Origin: Modestobacter sp.
GTDB lineage: Bacteria; Actinomycetota; Actinomycetes; Mycobacteriales; Geodermatophilaceae
Assembly (NCBI GenBank): GCA_025965775.1
Contig: JAOPWG010000111.1
Coordinates: forward strand, 1-20,934
Direction of reading: 5' to 3'
DNA length: 20,934 bases
Positions 1-8,109 of the stretch are shown here, in pieces (the first letter of the stretch is position 1; each line of letters opens with the position of its first letter). A model generated the notes under the pieces. The model did no database searches. It had not been told where the DNA came from and worked only from the letters and a program-made list of their open reading frames with translations. Both the position numbers and the translations under genes were made by a program.

Positions 1-53
1 GGCCGCGTGCGCCGAGCCGCTGTACCCGTTCGTGAGCTCGCCCGCTCGCTCAC
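1..53 (-). CDS. Possible 5' end of the gene after sigE (anti-sigma factor?), cut by the window edge
   Basis: A GTG at 53-51 overlaps the sigE stop codon (TGA at 52-50) in a GTGA arrangement. The frame stays open to the window edge and begins V-S-E-R-A-S-S-R-T-G. In mycobacteria the gene directly after sigE is the anti-sigma factor rseA, so an anti-sigma gene is expected here. Only about 17 codons are visible, with no zinc-finger motif. The first eight codons come from a short palindromic repeat also found at 12917-12938, so this may be repeat DNA rather than a true start. Confidence 0.3.
   Translation of the reverse strand, partial: MSERASSRTGTAARRTR
32..53. repeat. 22-bp interrupted palindrome, copy 1
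   Basis: The arms GTGAGC and GCTCAC flank a GC-rich centre. The sequence matches the copy at 12917-12938 except for one central base (C here, A there). In both copies the minus-strand TGA inside the right arm is the stop codon of the preceding gene (sigE here, nitrile hydratase beta-C there). It looks like a REP-like dispersed element. Confidence 0.7.
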
Positions 54-643
54 CGGGCCGTCGCCCCCGTGCCCGCTGCACGGTTGGGGGCCAGGTGGGC
101 CAGCGCCTCACGCAGCTGCACCCGGCCACGGTGGATGCGGCTGCGCACGGTGCCCAGCTTGATGCCGAGCGTGGCGGCGATCTCCTCGTAGGTGAGGCCC
201 TCGATGTCACACAGGACGACGGCCACCCGGAACTCCGGGGACAGCGCGTCGAGAGCGGCCTGGATCTGCGGGTCGAGGTGGGTGTCGGTGTAGACCTGCT
301 CGGGTGAGGGGGAGGTGCCCGGCAGCCGCTCGGTGTCCTCGGGCAGCGCGTCGAACCGGATCCGCTGCCGGCGCCGGACCATGTCCAGGAACAGGTTGGT
401 GGTGATCCGGTGCAGCCAGCCCTCGAAGGTGCCCGGCGAGAAGTCGGCCAGCGAGCGGAAGACCCGGACGAAGGTCTCCTGGGTGAGGTCCTCGGCGTCC
501 TGCTGGTTGCCCGACAGGCGGTAGGCCAGCCGGTAGACCCGGGCGGAGTGGTCGCGGACGACCTGCTCCCACGTCGGGGCGACCCAGCCCTCGGTCACCG
601 GGGCGACGGCGGCCGGCTGCGTGGGGGCGCTGGGTTCGGACAC
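50..643 (-). CDS. sigE: ECF RNA polymerase sigma factor SigE-like
   Basis: This is a 197-residue ECF sigma factor that directs RNA polymerase to envelope- or redox-stress promoters. Region 2 is clear (VYRLAYRLSGNQQDAEDLTQETFVR, split by conserved DAEDLTQ), followed by W-L-H-R-I-T-T-N-L-F-L-D. Region 4 carries the helix-turn-helix (GLTYEEIAATLGIKLGTVRSR). The GTG start at 643 was chosen because it begins S-E-P-S-A-P and gives normal family length; the open frame upstream is low-complexity. A divergent O-methyltransferase and the nearby glgC/glgA pair match the arrangement around M. tuberculosis sigE (Rv1221), which supports the SigE assignment over other ECF groups. A GGGAACA-N17-CGTT element upstream suggests control by itself or a related ECF factor. 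The stop codon lies inside a 22-bp palindromic repeat. Confidence 0.9.
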   Translation of the reverse strand: MSEPSAPTQPAAVAPVTEGWVAPTWEQVVRDHSARVYRLAYRLSGNQQDAEDLTQETFVRVFRSLADFSPGTFEGWLHRITTNLFLDMVRRRQRIRFDALPEDTERLPGTSPSPEQVYTDTHLDPQIQAALDALSPEFRVAVVLCDIEGLTYEEIAATLGIKLGTVRSRIHRGRVQLREALAHLAPNRAAGTGATAR

Positions 644-738
644 GGCACCAGGATCGCAGACGGCAGCCGCGGTCACCTCCCCACCAGGGGTGGCGGGAGG
701 ACGGGGGCTGGTGGCACGCGACAGACGCACGCCCGAGG

Positions 739-766
739 AACGGACAGCGGGGTGGCCGATGTTCCC
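739..766 (-). promoter_or_regulatory. ECF-type promoter reading into sigE
   Basis: On the minus strand, GGGAACA (766-760), a 17-base spacer and CGTT (742-739) match the SigH/SigR/SigE consensus GGGAAYA-N16/17-CGTT. The predicted transcript start is near 731, giving a leader of almost 90 nt before the sigE GTG. The core is an inverted repeat (GGAAC-N19-GTTCC), so a weaker plus-strand reading toward the methyltransferase (GGAAC-N18-TGTT) also exists. Confidence 0.6.
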
Positions 767-847
767 GGGCGTCCATGGTCCACAGCTAGTTGCCAGGCGG
801 TCCCGGCGCGTCCACCCGCCGCCAGGAGGTCGCCCGGAGCCGACCAC

Positions 848-853
848 TACCCT
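848..853 (+). promoter_or_regulatory. Candidate -10 (TACCCT) for leaderless O-methyltransferase mRNA
   Basis: TACCCT fits the actinobacterial TANNNT -10 and sits 6 nt before the GTG at 860, so transcription would begin at or next to the start codon. No Shine-Dalgarno sequence lies in the usual window. No clear -35 is visible. Confidence 0.4.
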
Positions 854-859
854 TCCCCG

Positions 860-1537
860 GTGATGAGCACTGCCGGACCGCCGCTCCCGGGCGGCTGGCG
901 GGACGGCGCCGCCGCCTACGCCGACGGGTTCGCCACCGAGTCCCCCGCCCTGGTGACGGCGCGCCAGCGGGCGCTGACCTCGGCCGGCGCCTTCGGCACC
1001 TCTCCGCCGGTGGAGCCCGCGGTGGGTGCGCTGCTGGCCGTGCTGGCCGCCAGCGTGGATGCCCGCGCCGTGGTGTCGATCGGGAGCGGGGGCGGGGTCG
1101 CCGGGCTGTGGCTGTTGCGCGGCATGCGCACCGACGGGGTCCTCACCGCCCTGGACGGCGACCCGGCCGAGCTGCGGGCCGCCCGTCGCGCCTTCACCGA
1201 CGCCGGCGTGCCCACCGGGCGCACCCGGCTGATCTTCGGCACACCCGCCGAGGTGCTGCCGCGGTTGTCCTCGGCGAACTACGACCTGGTGACCTGCGCC
1301 GGCCCGCCGGCCGACTACGTCGAGCACCTGCCGGCCCTCCTCGGCCTGGTCCGCCCGGGCGGCTCGCTGGTGTGCCACGGGCTGCTCGCCGACGGCAAGA
1401 TCGCCGACCGGTCGGCGCGCGACCCGCAGTCGGTCGCCTGGCGGGAGATCGCGCGCAAGATCCGCGACGACGAGACCCTCACCTCGGCCGTGCTGCCGAT
1501 CGGCGCCGGCCTGCTCGTCGCGACCCGGCGCGGCTGA
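860..1537 (+). CDS. SAM-dependent O-methyltransferase (Rv1220c-like)
   Basis: This is a 225-residue class I SAM-dependent methyltransferase of the catechol-O-methyltransferase-like (methyltransf_3) family. The SAM-binding motif I is V-S-I-G-S-G-G-G-V-A-G near residues 75-85. An acidic motif L-T-A-L-D-G-D-P-A follows near 96-104, then Y-D-L-V-T-C-A-G-P and L-V-R-P-G-G-S-L-V. It is divergent from sigE, as Rv1220c is from sigE in M. tuberculosis. The substrate is unknown. GTG 860 is preferred over the adjacent ATG 863 because a TANNNT element lies 6 nt upstream, which suggests a leaderless mRNA; the two choices differ by one residue. Cytoplasmic, with no signal peptide. Confidence 0.85.
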   Translation: MMSTAGPPLPGGWRDGAAAYADGFATESPALVTARQRALTSAGAFGTSPPVEPAVGALLAVLAASVDARAVVSIGSGGGVAGLWLLRGMRTDGVLTALDGDPAELRAARRAFTDAGVPTGRTRLIFGTPAEVLPRLSSANYDLVTCAGPPADYVEHLPALLGLVRPGGSLVCHGLLADGKIADRSARDPQSVAWREIARKIRDDETLTSAVLPIGAGLLVATRRG

Positions 1538-1548
1538 TCACCCCCGGC

Positions 1549-1589
1549 CCCCCGCGGAGGAGCCCTCAGGAGAGGGGAACCCGCGGGGG
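1549..1589. terminator. Bidirectional hairpin between O-methyltransferase and glgC
   Basis: Nine-base arms, CCCCCGCGG (1549-1557) and CCGCGGGGG (1581-1589), are separated by 23 nt and lie between two convergent stop codons. There is no T-tract, as is common in high-GC actinobacteria. Confidence 0.55.
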
Positions 1590-1596
1590 ACGGAGC

Positions 1597-2817
1597 TCAG
1601 CCGATCGCCCGGGCGCCCTTGCCCAGCACGGTCACCCCGCCGGCGCTGACGTGGTACCGCTCACGGTCCCGTTCGAGGTCGACCCCGATGTGCGCACCCG
1701 GCGGCACGATGACGTTCTTGTCCAGGATCGCCCGGCGCACGATGGCGCCCTCCCCGATGTGGACGCCGTCCATCAGCACGCTCTGCTCGACCCGGGAGCC
1801 GCGCTCCATGCGCACCCCGGGCGAGATGACCGAGCCGTGCACCGAGCCGCCGTCGATGATCACCCCGGCGCTGACCATCGACTCCTCCGCCCGCCCGCCG
1901 AGGACGAACTTGGCCGGCGGGAACTGCGGCGGCAGCGTGTAGATCGGCCACCGGTCGTTGTAGAGGTTGAAGATCGGGCTGACCGACACCAGGTCCATGT
2001 GCGCGTCGTAGTAGGAGTCCATCGTCCCCACGTCGCGCCAGTAGCCGTGGTCGCGATCGGTCGCGCCGGGGACGATGTTGGTGCTGAAGTCGTAGACCCA
2101 CGCGTCGCCGGCCCCGGCCAGCATCGGCATGATCGAACCGCCCATGTCGTGCACCGACGACTCGTCCTCGGCGTCCACCCGCAGCGCCTCCAGCAGCGCG
2201 TCGGTCGTGAAGACGTAGTTGCCCATGGAGGCGAAGCTCTCCTCCGGCGACCCGGGCAGCCCCGGCGGGTCGGCCGGCTTCTCCAGGAAGCCGCGGACCC
2301 GGCCGTCGGCGTCGGCGTCGATCACGCCGAAGCCGGTCGCCTCCGACCGTGGCACCCGCAGCCCGGCCACGGTCACCCCGGCGCCGGTGGACAGGTGCTG
2401 GTCGATCATCTGCGCCGGGTCCATCCGGTACACGTGGTCGGCGCCGAAGACGACGACGATCTCGGGCCGGTCGTCATAGATCAGGTTGAGGCTCTGGTAG
2501 ATCGCGTCGGCGCTGCCGGTGAACCACCGCGGGCCCAGCCGCTGCTGTGCCGGTACCGGGGTGACGTAGCTGCCCAGCAGCTGCGACATCCGCCAGGTGG
2601 TGGTGATGTGCCGGTCCAGCGAGTGGCTCTTGTACTGCGTGAGCACCGCGATGCGCCGGATGTCGGCGTTGACCAGGTTGGACAGCACGAAGTCGATGAG
2701 CCGGTAGTTGCCACCGAAGGGCACGGCCGGCTTGGCCCGATCCTGGGTCAAGGGGGCAAGCCGCTTGCCCTCACCACCAGCCAGCACGATGCCGAGCACC
2801 CTTGGACCGCCACGCAT
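1597..2817 (-). CDS. glgC: Glucose-1-phosphate adenylyltransferase
   Basis: This enzyme makes ADP-glucose from ATP and glucose-1-phosphate for glycogen or alpha-maltose-1-phosphate synthesis. At 406 residues it has normal family length. The N-terminal nucleotidyltransferase domain has the G-G-E-G-K-R-L-A-P-L-T signature, followed by D-R-A-K-P-A-V-P-F-G-G and Y-R-L-I-D-F-V-L-S-N. G-A-D-H-V-Y and F-L-E-K-P follow. The C-terminal third is a left-handed beta-helix with hexapeptide-like repeats (I-S-P-G-V, V-L-M-D-G-V). ATG 2817 was chosen because M-R-G-G-P-R-V-L-G-I-V-L-A-G-G is the usual actinobacterial N-terminus; an in-frame ATG at 2856 is less likely. It is divergent from glgM, which uses its product. 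The 71-bp shared region holds an ECF-type element facing both ways. Confidence 0.95.
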   Translation of the reverse strand: MRGGPRVLGIVLAGGEGKRLAPLTQDRAKPAVPFGGNYRLIDFVLSNLVNADIRRIAVLTQYKSHSLDRHITTTWRMSQLLGSYVTPVPAQQRLGPRWFTGSADAIYQSLNLIYDDRPEIVVVFGADHVYRMDPAQMIDQHLSTGAGVTVAGLRVPRSEATGFGVIDADADGRVRGFLEKPADPPGLPGSPEESFASMGNYVFTTDALLEALRVDAEDESSVHDMGGSIMPMLAGAGDAWVYDFSTNIVPGATDRDHGYWRDVGTMDSYYDAHMDLVSVSPIFNLYNDRWPIYTLPPQFPPAKFVLGGRAEESMVSAGVIIDGGSVHGSVISPGVRMERGSRVEQSVLMDGVHIGEGAIVRRAILDKNVIVPPGAHIGVDLERDRERYHVSAGGVTVLGKGARAIG

Positions 2818-2822
2818 GTCAC

Positions 2823-2848
2823 GGAACGTATCGGGTCGCGGGGCCGTT
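2823..2848. promoter_or_regulatory. Symmetrical ECF-type promoter element between glgC and glgM
   Basis: The plus strand reads GGAAC (2823-2827), 17 bases, CGTT (2845-2848), toward glgM. The minus strand reads CGAAC (one mismatch), 17 bases, CGTT (2828-2825), toward glgC, and ends 7 nt before the glgC ATG. It has the same architecture as the site upstream of sigE, which suggests control by SigE or a related factor. Confidence 0.45.
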
Positions 2849-2875
2849 CGCCTCATCTTCAGGCATTCCACCACC

Positions 2876-2881
2876 TAGGGT
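2876..2881 (+). promoter_or_regulatory. Candidate -10 (TAGGGT) for leaderless glgM mRNA
   Basis: TAGGGT fits TANNNT and lies 7 nt before the GTG at 2889, so a transcript would start at the initiation codon. No -35 is obvious. Confidence 0.45.
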
Positions 2882-2888
2882 GAGGCCC

Positions 2889-4079
2889 GTGCGCGTGGGA
2901 GTGATCACCCGGGAATGGCCACCGGATGTCTACGGCGGGGCCGGTGTCCACGTCGAACACCTCGTCGCGGCGCTGCGCAGCCTGCCCGACGGTCCCGACC
3001 TCGACGTCCACTGCTTCGGGGGTCCGCGGCTCCCGGGCCAGGCGGGATACCCAGCGACCGGCCACGGGGTGCCCCCCGGCCTCCAGTCGGCCAATGGCGC
3101 GCTGCAGGCCCTCGGCGTCGACGTGGAGATCGCCGCGGCGCTGGGCGACGCGGACCTCGTGCACTCCCACACCTGGTACGCCAACCACGCCGGCCAGCTG
3201 GCCGCGCTGGTGCACGGCAGCGCGCACGTGGTCACCGCGCACTCCCTGGAGCCCCGCCGGCCCTGGAAGGCCGACCAGCTGGGCGGGGGCTACCGGCTGT
3301 CCTCCTGGGTGGAGCGCACCGCCTACCTCGCCGCCGACGCCGTCATCGCGGTCAGCCGCGGCATGCGCGCCGACGTGCTGGAGGTCTATCCGGAGCTCGA
3401 CCCGGCCAAGGTCGTCGTCGTCGGCAACGGGGTGGACGCCCAGGCCTACCGGCCGGTGCACGCGCCGGACGTCGTCCGCTCGCTGGGCGTGGACCCCGAC
3501 CGGCCGTACTCGCTGTTCGTCGGGCGGATCACCCGGCAGAAGGGGCTGATGCACCTGCTGGCCGCAGCCGAACAGCTGCCGCCCGAGGCCGGGCTGGTGC
3601 TGTGCGCCGGCGCCGCCGACACCCCCGCCGAGCGGGCGCAGGTGGCCGAGGCGGTCGCCGAGCTGCAGACGCGGCGCTCGGGGGTGGTGTGGATCGAGTC
3701 GATGCTCCCCCGCGAGCAGCTGGTCCCGCTGATCACCGGCGCGACGGTGTTCGTCGTCCCGTCGGTCTACGAGCCGCTGGGCATCGTCAACCTCGAGGCG
3801 GCCGCGTGCGGCACGGCCGTGGTCGCCAGCGACGTCGGCGGCATCCCGGAGGTCGTCGACGACGGCCGGACCGGGCTGCTGGTGCACTACGACCCTGCGG
3901 ACCCCGGCGGGTTCGCCGCCGGCCTGGCCGCCCGGATGGCCGAGCTGCTCGCCGACCCGGCCCGGGCGCAGGCGATGGGCGCGGCCGGCCGGGAGCGGGT
4001 GCTGGCCGAGTTCGGCTGGCCGGCGATCGCCCGGCAGACGCTGCAGGTGTACGACACGGTGCTCGCCGTCCGCTCCTGA
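2889..4079 (+). CDS. glgM: GT4 glycosyltransferase, glycogen / alpha-maltose-1-phosphate synthase
   Basis: This 396-residue GT-B fold glycosyltransferase belongs to the actinobacterial GlgA/GlgM group (GT4). In M. tuberculosis the homologue Rv1212c joins ADP-glucose to glucose-1-phosphate to give alpha-maltose-1-phosphate for the GlgE pathway; older annotations say glycogen synthase. The N-terminus V-R-V-G-V-I-T-R-E-W-P-P and G-G-A-G-V-H-V-E-H-L are typical. L-F-V-G-R-I-T-R-Q-K-G opens the nucleotide-sugar domain, and the E-x7-E motif is in S-V-Y-E-P-L-G-I-V-N-L-E-A. GTG 2889 was chosen because the conserved N-terminus begins there and a TANNNT element sits just upstream. It is divergent from glgC. 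GlgE and branching enzyme are not in the window. Confidence 0.92.
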   Translation: MRVGVITREWPPDVYGGAGVHVEHLVAALRSLPDGPDLDVHCFGGPRLPGQAGYPATGHGVPPGLQSANGALQALGVDVEIAAALGDADLVHSHTWYANHAGQLAALVHGSAHVVTAHSLEPRRPWKADQLGGGYRLSSWVERTAYLAADAVIAVSRGMRADVLEVYPELDPAKVVVVGNGVDAQAYRPVHAPDVVRSLGVDPDRPYSLFVGRITRQKGLMHLLAAAEQLPPEAGLVLCAGAADTPAERAQVAEAVAELQTRRSGVVWIESMLPREQLVPLITGATVFVVPSVYEPLGIVNLEAAACGTAVVASDVGGIPEVVDDGRTGLLVHYDPADPGGFAAGLAARMAELLADPARAQAMGAAGRERVLAEFGWPAIARQTLQVYDTVLAVRS

Positions 4080-4088
4080 GGCAGGACG

Positions 4089-4124
4089 GGGGGCGGCGGC
4101 CACCGCACCGTCCGCGGCGCCCCC
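4089..4124 (+). terminator. Hairpin after glgM
   Basis: Arms GGGGGCG (4089-4095) and CGCCCCC (4118-4124) begin 10 nt past the glgM stop. No T-tract follows. Confidence 0.45.
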
Positions 4125-4316
4125 GACCGCCCGCCCACGGCACGCCCAGCCGGTGGGCCTGACTACGCTCGGTCACGGCACCCCGGGGCTTTCCCCCCAA
4201 AGAGTGCAGGCCAAAGGGGCGTTCTCCTTACCCAGCGTATCTGGAATGCGCTCAGCAACCTCATACTCCGCCTCCAGGACCGGGGTCTCCCCCGGCGCTG
4301 ACCACGGGGACTCCCT
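4125..4316 (+). promoter_or_regulatory. Upstream region of the two-component operon, with repeated CCAAAG
   Basis: No gene is visible in this stretch. It holds CCAAAG at 4197-4202 and again at 4211-4216 (14-bp period), preceded by CTTT so that CTTT-N6-AAAG forms a short inverted repeat. Such a cluster could be an operator, possibly for the response regulator itself. A TTACCC/TATCTG stretch around 4228-4243 is a weak promoter candidate. Confidence 0.3.
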
Positions 4317-4989
<673 letters not shown>

Positions 4990-5000
<11 letters not shown>

Positions 5001-6387
5001 GGTCCTCAGCCCCGGCGCCGGCGACTCCGTCCGCACCGACGCGCGGCCGGCCCGACCGGGGTCCCGGTCCCGCGGGTCCGGGTCACGCTGGTCATGGGGA
5101 TCCCGACCGCGCCGGGAGCTCACGGCCTTCCTCGCCGTCGCGTTGCTGGCCCTCGTCGCCGTCTCTGCAGGCACCGTGGTCGTCAGCGAGCGGATCGCGC
5201 GCGCCAACGCCCTCGCCGAGGCCCAGCGGACCGCCACCCGACTCGGCCAGCTGCTGGTCGCCCCGCTGCTGACCGACTACCTCCGTGGCATGCCCGGAGC
5301 GTTGGCGGAGCTGGACAGGATCGTCGACTACCGGATGAGCGACGAGTCCGTCATGTCCATGGTCGTCTGGACCGCCGAGGGCAGGGTCCTCTACGCCAGC
5401 CACGAAGAGCTCATCGGTGAGGCCTACGCCCCTACTCCTGAGCTGCTCGCGGCCGTGGGGGGCACCGTGGTCGCCGACGTGGACGAGAACCCCGAGACCG
5501 CGTACCGGGGGGTGGCGACCGGGCCGATGGTGGAGGTCTACACGCCGCTGACCGCCGGTGGGCAGTCGCTGGCGTTCGAGGCCTACTTCAGCTACGACCG
5601 CATCGAGCGGGAGGCCGCCCTCCTGCGTGGACGGATCATCCCGATGGCCATCGGTGCTCTCGTCGCGCTACAGCTGGTGCAGGTCCCGATCGCCACGTCC
5701 CTCGCTCGCCGGGTCCGCCGCCACGAGGCCGAGCGGGCGGAGCTGATGGAGCGCACCCTCACCGACTCCGACCGGGAGCGACGCGCGGTGGCCGCCGACC
5801 TGCACGACGGGCCGGTGCAGGACCTCGCCGGGGTGAGCTACGCCCTCGGCGCCCTGCGCATGAGCGTGCCCGACGGGCAGCAGGCCACCGTGGACCGCCT
5901 CGTCGGCGCCATCCGGCACGCCGTCCAGTCGCTGCGCAGGCTGATCGTGGACATCTACCCGCCCGACCTCAGCGGGCCCGGGCTCGGCGTCGCGATCGAC
6001 GACCTGGCGGAGGCGTTGCGGGCCCAGGGCCTCACGGTCTCCCTCGAGGCCGACCCGCTGCCAGGGTTGCCCCCGGACACCGCGGCCGCCGTCTACCGGA
6101 CCGCCAAGGAGACGCTGGCGAACGTGGCCACCCATGCCCGGGCCACGAGCGTGCGGGTCCGCCTGGAGGCGACCGAGCACGACGGCCGTGCCGCCGTGCT
6201 CCTCGAGGTGACCGACGACGGCGTCGGCTTTCCCGAGACCGGCATCGACCGGCGCAGCGAGGGTCACCTCGGCCTGCGCCTCGTGGTCGACCGGGTGGGC
6301 CACCTCGGCGGCCGGGTCCAGTTCGGGCGAGGTCCGGGGGGCGGAGCCGTTGTCACGGCCGTGGTCCCGTTCCAGCACGGGGAGTGA
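4990..6387 (+). CDS. Membrane sensor histidine kinase (HisKA_3 family)
   Basis: This is a 465-residue sensor kinase. A disordered Arg/Ser/Gly-rich cytoplasmic N-terminus (1-43) precedes TM1 (about 45-66). An extracytoplasmic sensor domain of about 150 residues follows, then TM2 (about 216-236), a short linker and the HisKA_3 dimerisation region. The phosphoacceptor is H272 in D-L-H-D-G-P-V-Q-D-L-A-G. The C-terminal HATPase_c domain shows an N-box (E-T-L-A-N-V-A-T-H-A), G1 (D-D-G-V-G-F) and G2 (G-L-R-L-V-V-D-R-V). The sensor domain has no motif I recognise, so the signal is unknown. It starts inside the response regulator gene, which implies translational coupling. A strong hairpin follows, separating it from the oxidase operon. 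Confidence 0.92.
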
Positions 6388-6402
6388 CGACTACACACCT
6401 CC

Positions 6403-6443
6403 GACCCCCCGATTGCGGGGGTCGCCACTCCCCCTGCGGTGGC
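6403..6443 (+). terminator. Tandem hairpin terminator after the histidine kinase
   Basis: The first hairpin has 7-bp arms GACCCCC (6403-6409) and GGGGGTC (6417-6423) with a 7-nt loop. A second follows at once: GCCAC (6424-6428) and GTGGC (6439-6443). Together they lie 16-56 nt after the kinase stop. Confidence 0.65.
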
Positions 6444-6516
6444 TGTGCGTGACGACACCGGGTCGGGAGGCTCCTCCTCACCGCCACTGCCACGGCGGAA
6501 GACAGGAGCTCCAGCA

Positions 6517-8109
6517 ATGGATACCCCCGCCCTCAGCCGGCGCGATGCCCTCAAGGTGTCCGCGCTCGCCGCCGCCGCACTGGCTCTCCCCTGGCGGGGG
6601 ACGCTCTCCGCGAAGAGCGCCTCGCGCATCGCGAGCAGCAAGCTCCCCACTCCCTACACCGTGCCGTTCTGGACCCCGCCGGTGCTGCCGCCGGTGAGCT
6701 CCACCGCCACCGCGGACTACTACCGGATCACCCAGAGCGCGTTCGTCGGCGAGATCCTGCCCGGGTTCAAGACGCCGTTGTGGGGCTACAACGGCTCGGT
6801 CCCCGGCCCGACGATCAAGGCACGCCGCGGCCGGCAGACGGTCATGCGCCAGATCAACCAGCTGCCGGCCAAGCACCCCACCCTCGGGTACGTGCCGTGG
6901 ACGTCGACGCACCTGCACGGCATGCCGTCCAAGCCGCAGTACGACGGCTACGCCGGGGACAACTCGATGCCCGGGCAGTGGAAGGACTACGTCTACCCGA
7001 ACAGTTGCGAGGCGCGGACGCTCTGGTACCACGACCACGGCGTCCACCACACGGCGGAGAACGTCTACATGGGGCTCGCTGCCCAGTACCACCTGACGGA
7101 CGCCGTCGAGGAGCAGCTGCCGATCCCCAAGGGCCGCTACGACGTGCCGCTGACCATCAGCGACGCCGCGTTCGCCGAGACCGGCGCACTCCTCTGGGAC
7201 GACAACACCCACTCCGGCGTCTACGGCGACGTGATCCTGGTCAACGGCCGCCCCTGGCCGACCATGCAGGTCGAGCAGCGCAAGTACCGGTTCCGGGTGC
7301 TCAACGCCTCGGTCGCCCGGGGGTACACGCTGCGGCTGAGCAACGGCCAGCCGTTCCAGGTCATCGCCACCGACGGCGGGCTGATGGCCACGCCGCAGGC
7401 GGTGACCAAGCTCCGGATCGGCATGGCCGAGCGGTACGAGATCGTCATCGACTTCGCCGCGATCGGCAAGGGACTGAAGATCCAGCTGCTCAACGACGGC
7501 GTGAAGAACGCCACCGACTACGACCACACCGGCAAGGTCATGCAGTTCCAGGTCACCGGCCCGGCGACGAGCACGGTGAACAACACCGTGCCCCCCGTGC
7601 TGGCCGCGCCCCACCCGGCGATGACGTTGACGCCGGCCATGTCCACGGCGACGCGGAAGATGCGGCTCCAGCGGACGGGCCAGATCTGGACGATCAACGG
7701 CGAGACCTGGGACGACGTCGAGGGAAGTGACTTCTCCCGGGTCTTCGCCAACCCGCAGGTGGGTGACGTGGAGATCTGGGAGGTCGAGAACCGCTCCGGC
7801 GGCTGGTTCCACCCGCTGCACATCCACTTGGTGGACTTCCAGGTGCTCACCCGCAACGGCGCCCCGCCGCCGGCGCAGGAGCGCGGGCCCAAGGACGTCG
7901 TCTACATCGGCGAGAACGAGACCGTGCGGCTGATCATGCGCTTCGGCCCCGAGCACGGGCGCTACATGATCCACTGCCACAACCTGTCGCACGAGGACCA
8001 CGACATGATGACGCAGTTCCAGGTCGGGCTGCACGACGCCGAATGCGACCCGGTGAACGCGGCGCGCCCGTCCTACGACCCCGCGCCCGCCCTGGGCGGT
8101 CTTCGGTGA
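6517..8109 (+). CDS. Tat-exported CotA-like multicopper oxidase
   Basis: This 530-residue three-domain multicopper oxidase oxidises phenols, bilirubin-like compounds or metal ions with four-electron reduction of O2. A twin-arginine signal starts near residue 9 (S-R-R-D-A-L-K-V-S-A-L-A-A-A-A-L-A-L-P), so the protein is probably exported folded and copper-loaded. All copper ligand motifs are present: H-L-H-G (H132, H134), W-Y-H-D-H-G (H172, H174), H-P-L-H-I-H (H432, H435, H437) and H-C-H-N-L-S-H-E-D-H-D-M (H486, C487, H488, H492, axial Met 497 or 498). ATG 6517 was chosen for the AGGAG about 8 nt upstream and the Tat signal directly after it. The stop overlaps the start of the next gene (GTGA). 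The closest well-known relatives are CotA and bilirubin oxidase; the substrate cannot be read from sequence. Confidence 0.93.
   Translation: MDTPALSRRDALKVSALAAAALALPWRGTLSAKSASRIASSKLPTPYTVPFWTPPVLPPVSSTATADYYRITQSAFVGEILPGFKTPLWGYNGSVPGPTIKARRGRQTVMRQINQLPAKHPTLGYVPWTSTHLHGMPSKPQYDGYAGDNSMPGQWKDYVYPNSCEARTLWYHDHGVHHTAENVYMGLAAQYHLTDAVEEQLPIPKGRYDVPLTISDAAFAETGALLWDDNTHSGVYGDVILVNGRPWPTMQVEQRKYRFRVLNASVARGYTLRLSNGQPFQVIATDGGLMATPQAVTKLRIGMAERYEIVIDFAAIGKGLKIQLLNDGVKNATDYDHTGKVMQFQVTGPATSTVNNTVPPVLAAPHPAMTLTPAMSTATRKMRLQRTGQIWTINGETWDDVEGSDFSRVFANPQVGDVEIWEVENRSGGWFHPLHIHLVDFQVLTRNGAPPPAQERGPKDVVYIGENETVRLIMRFGPEHGRYMIHCHNLSHEDHDMMTQFQVGLHDAECDPVNAARPSYDPAPALGGLR

Noticed and set aside
790..2883. 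A plus-strand open frame of almost 700 codons spanning the methyltransferase and antisense to glgC.
   Set aside because: It is a GC-rich shadow frame: Arg/Pro/Gly/His-rich with no domain. It runs over two well-supported genes in other frames.
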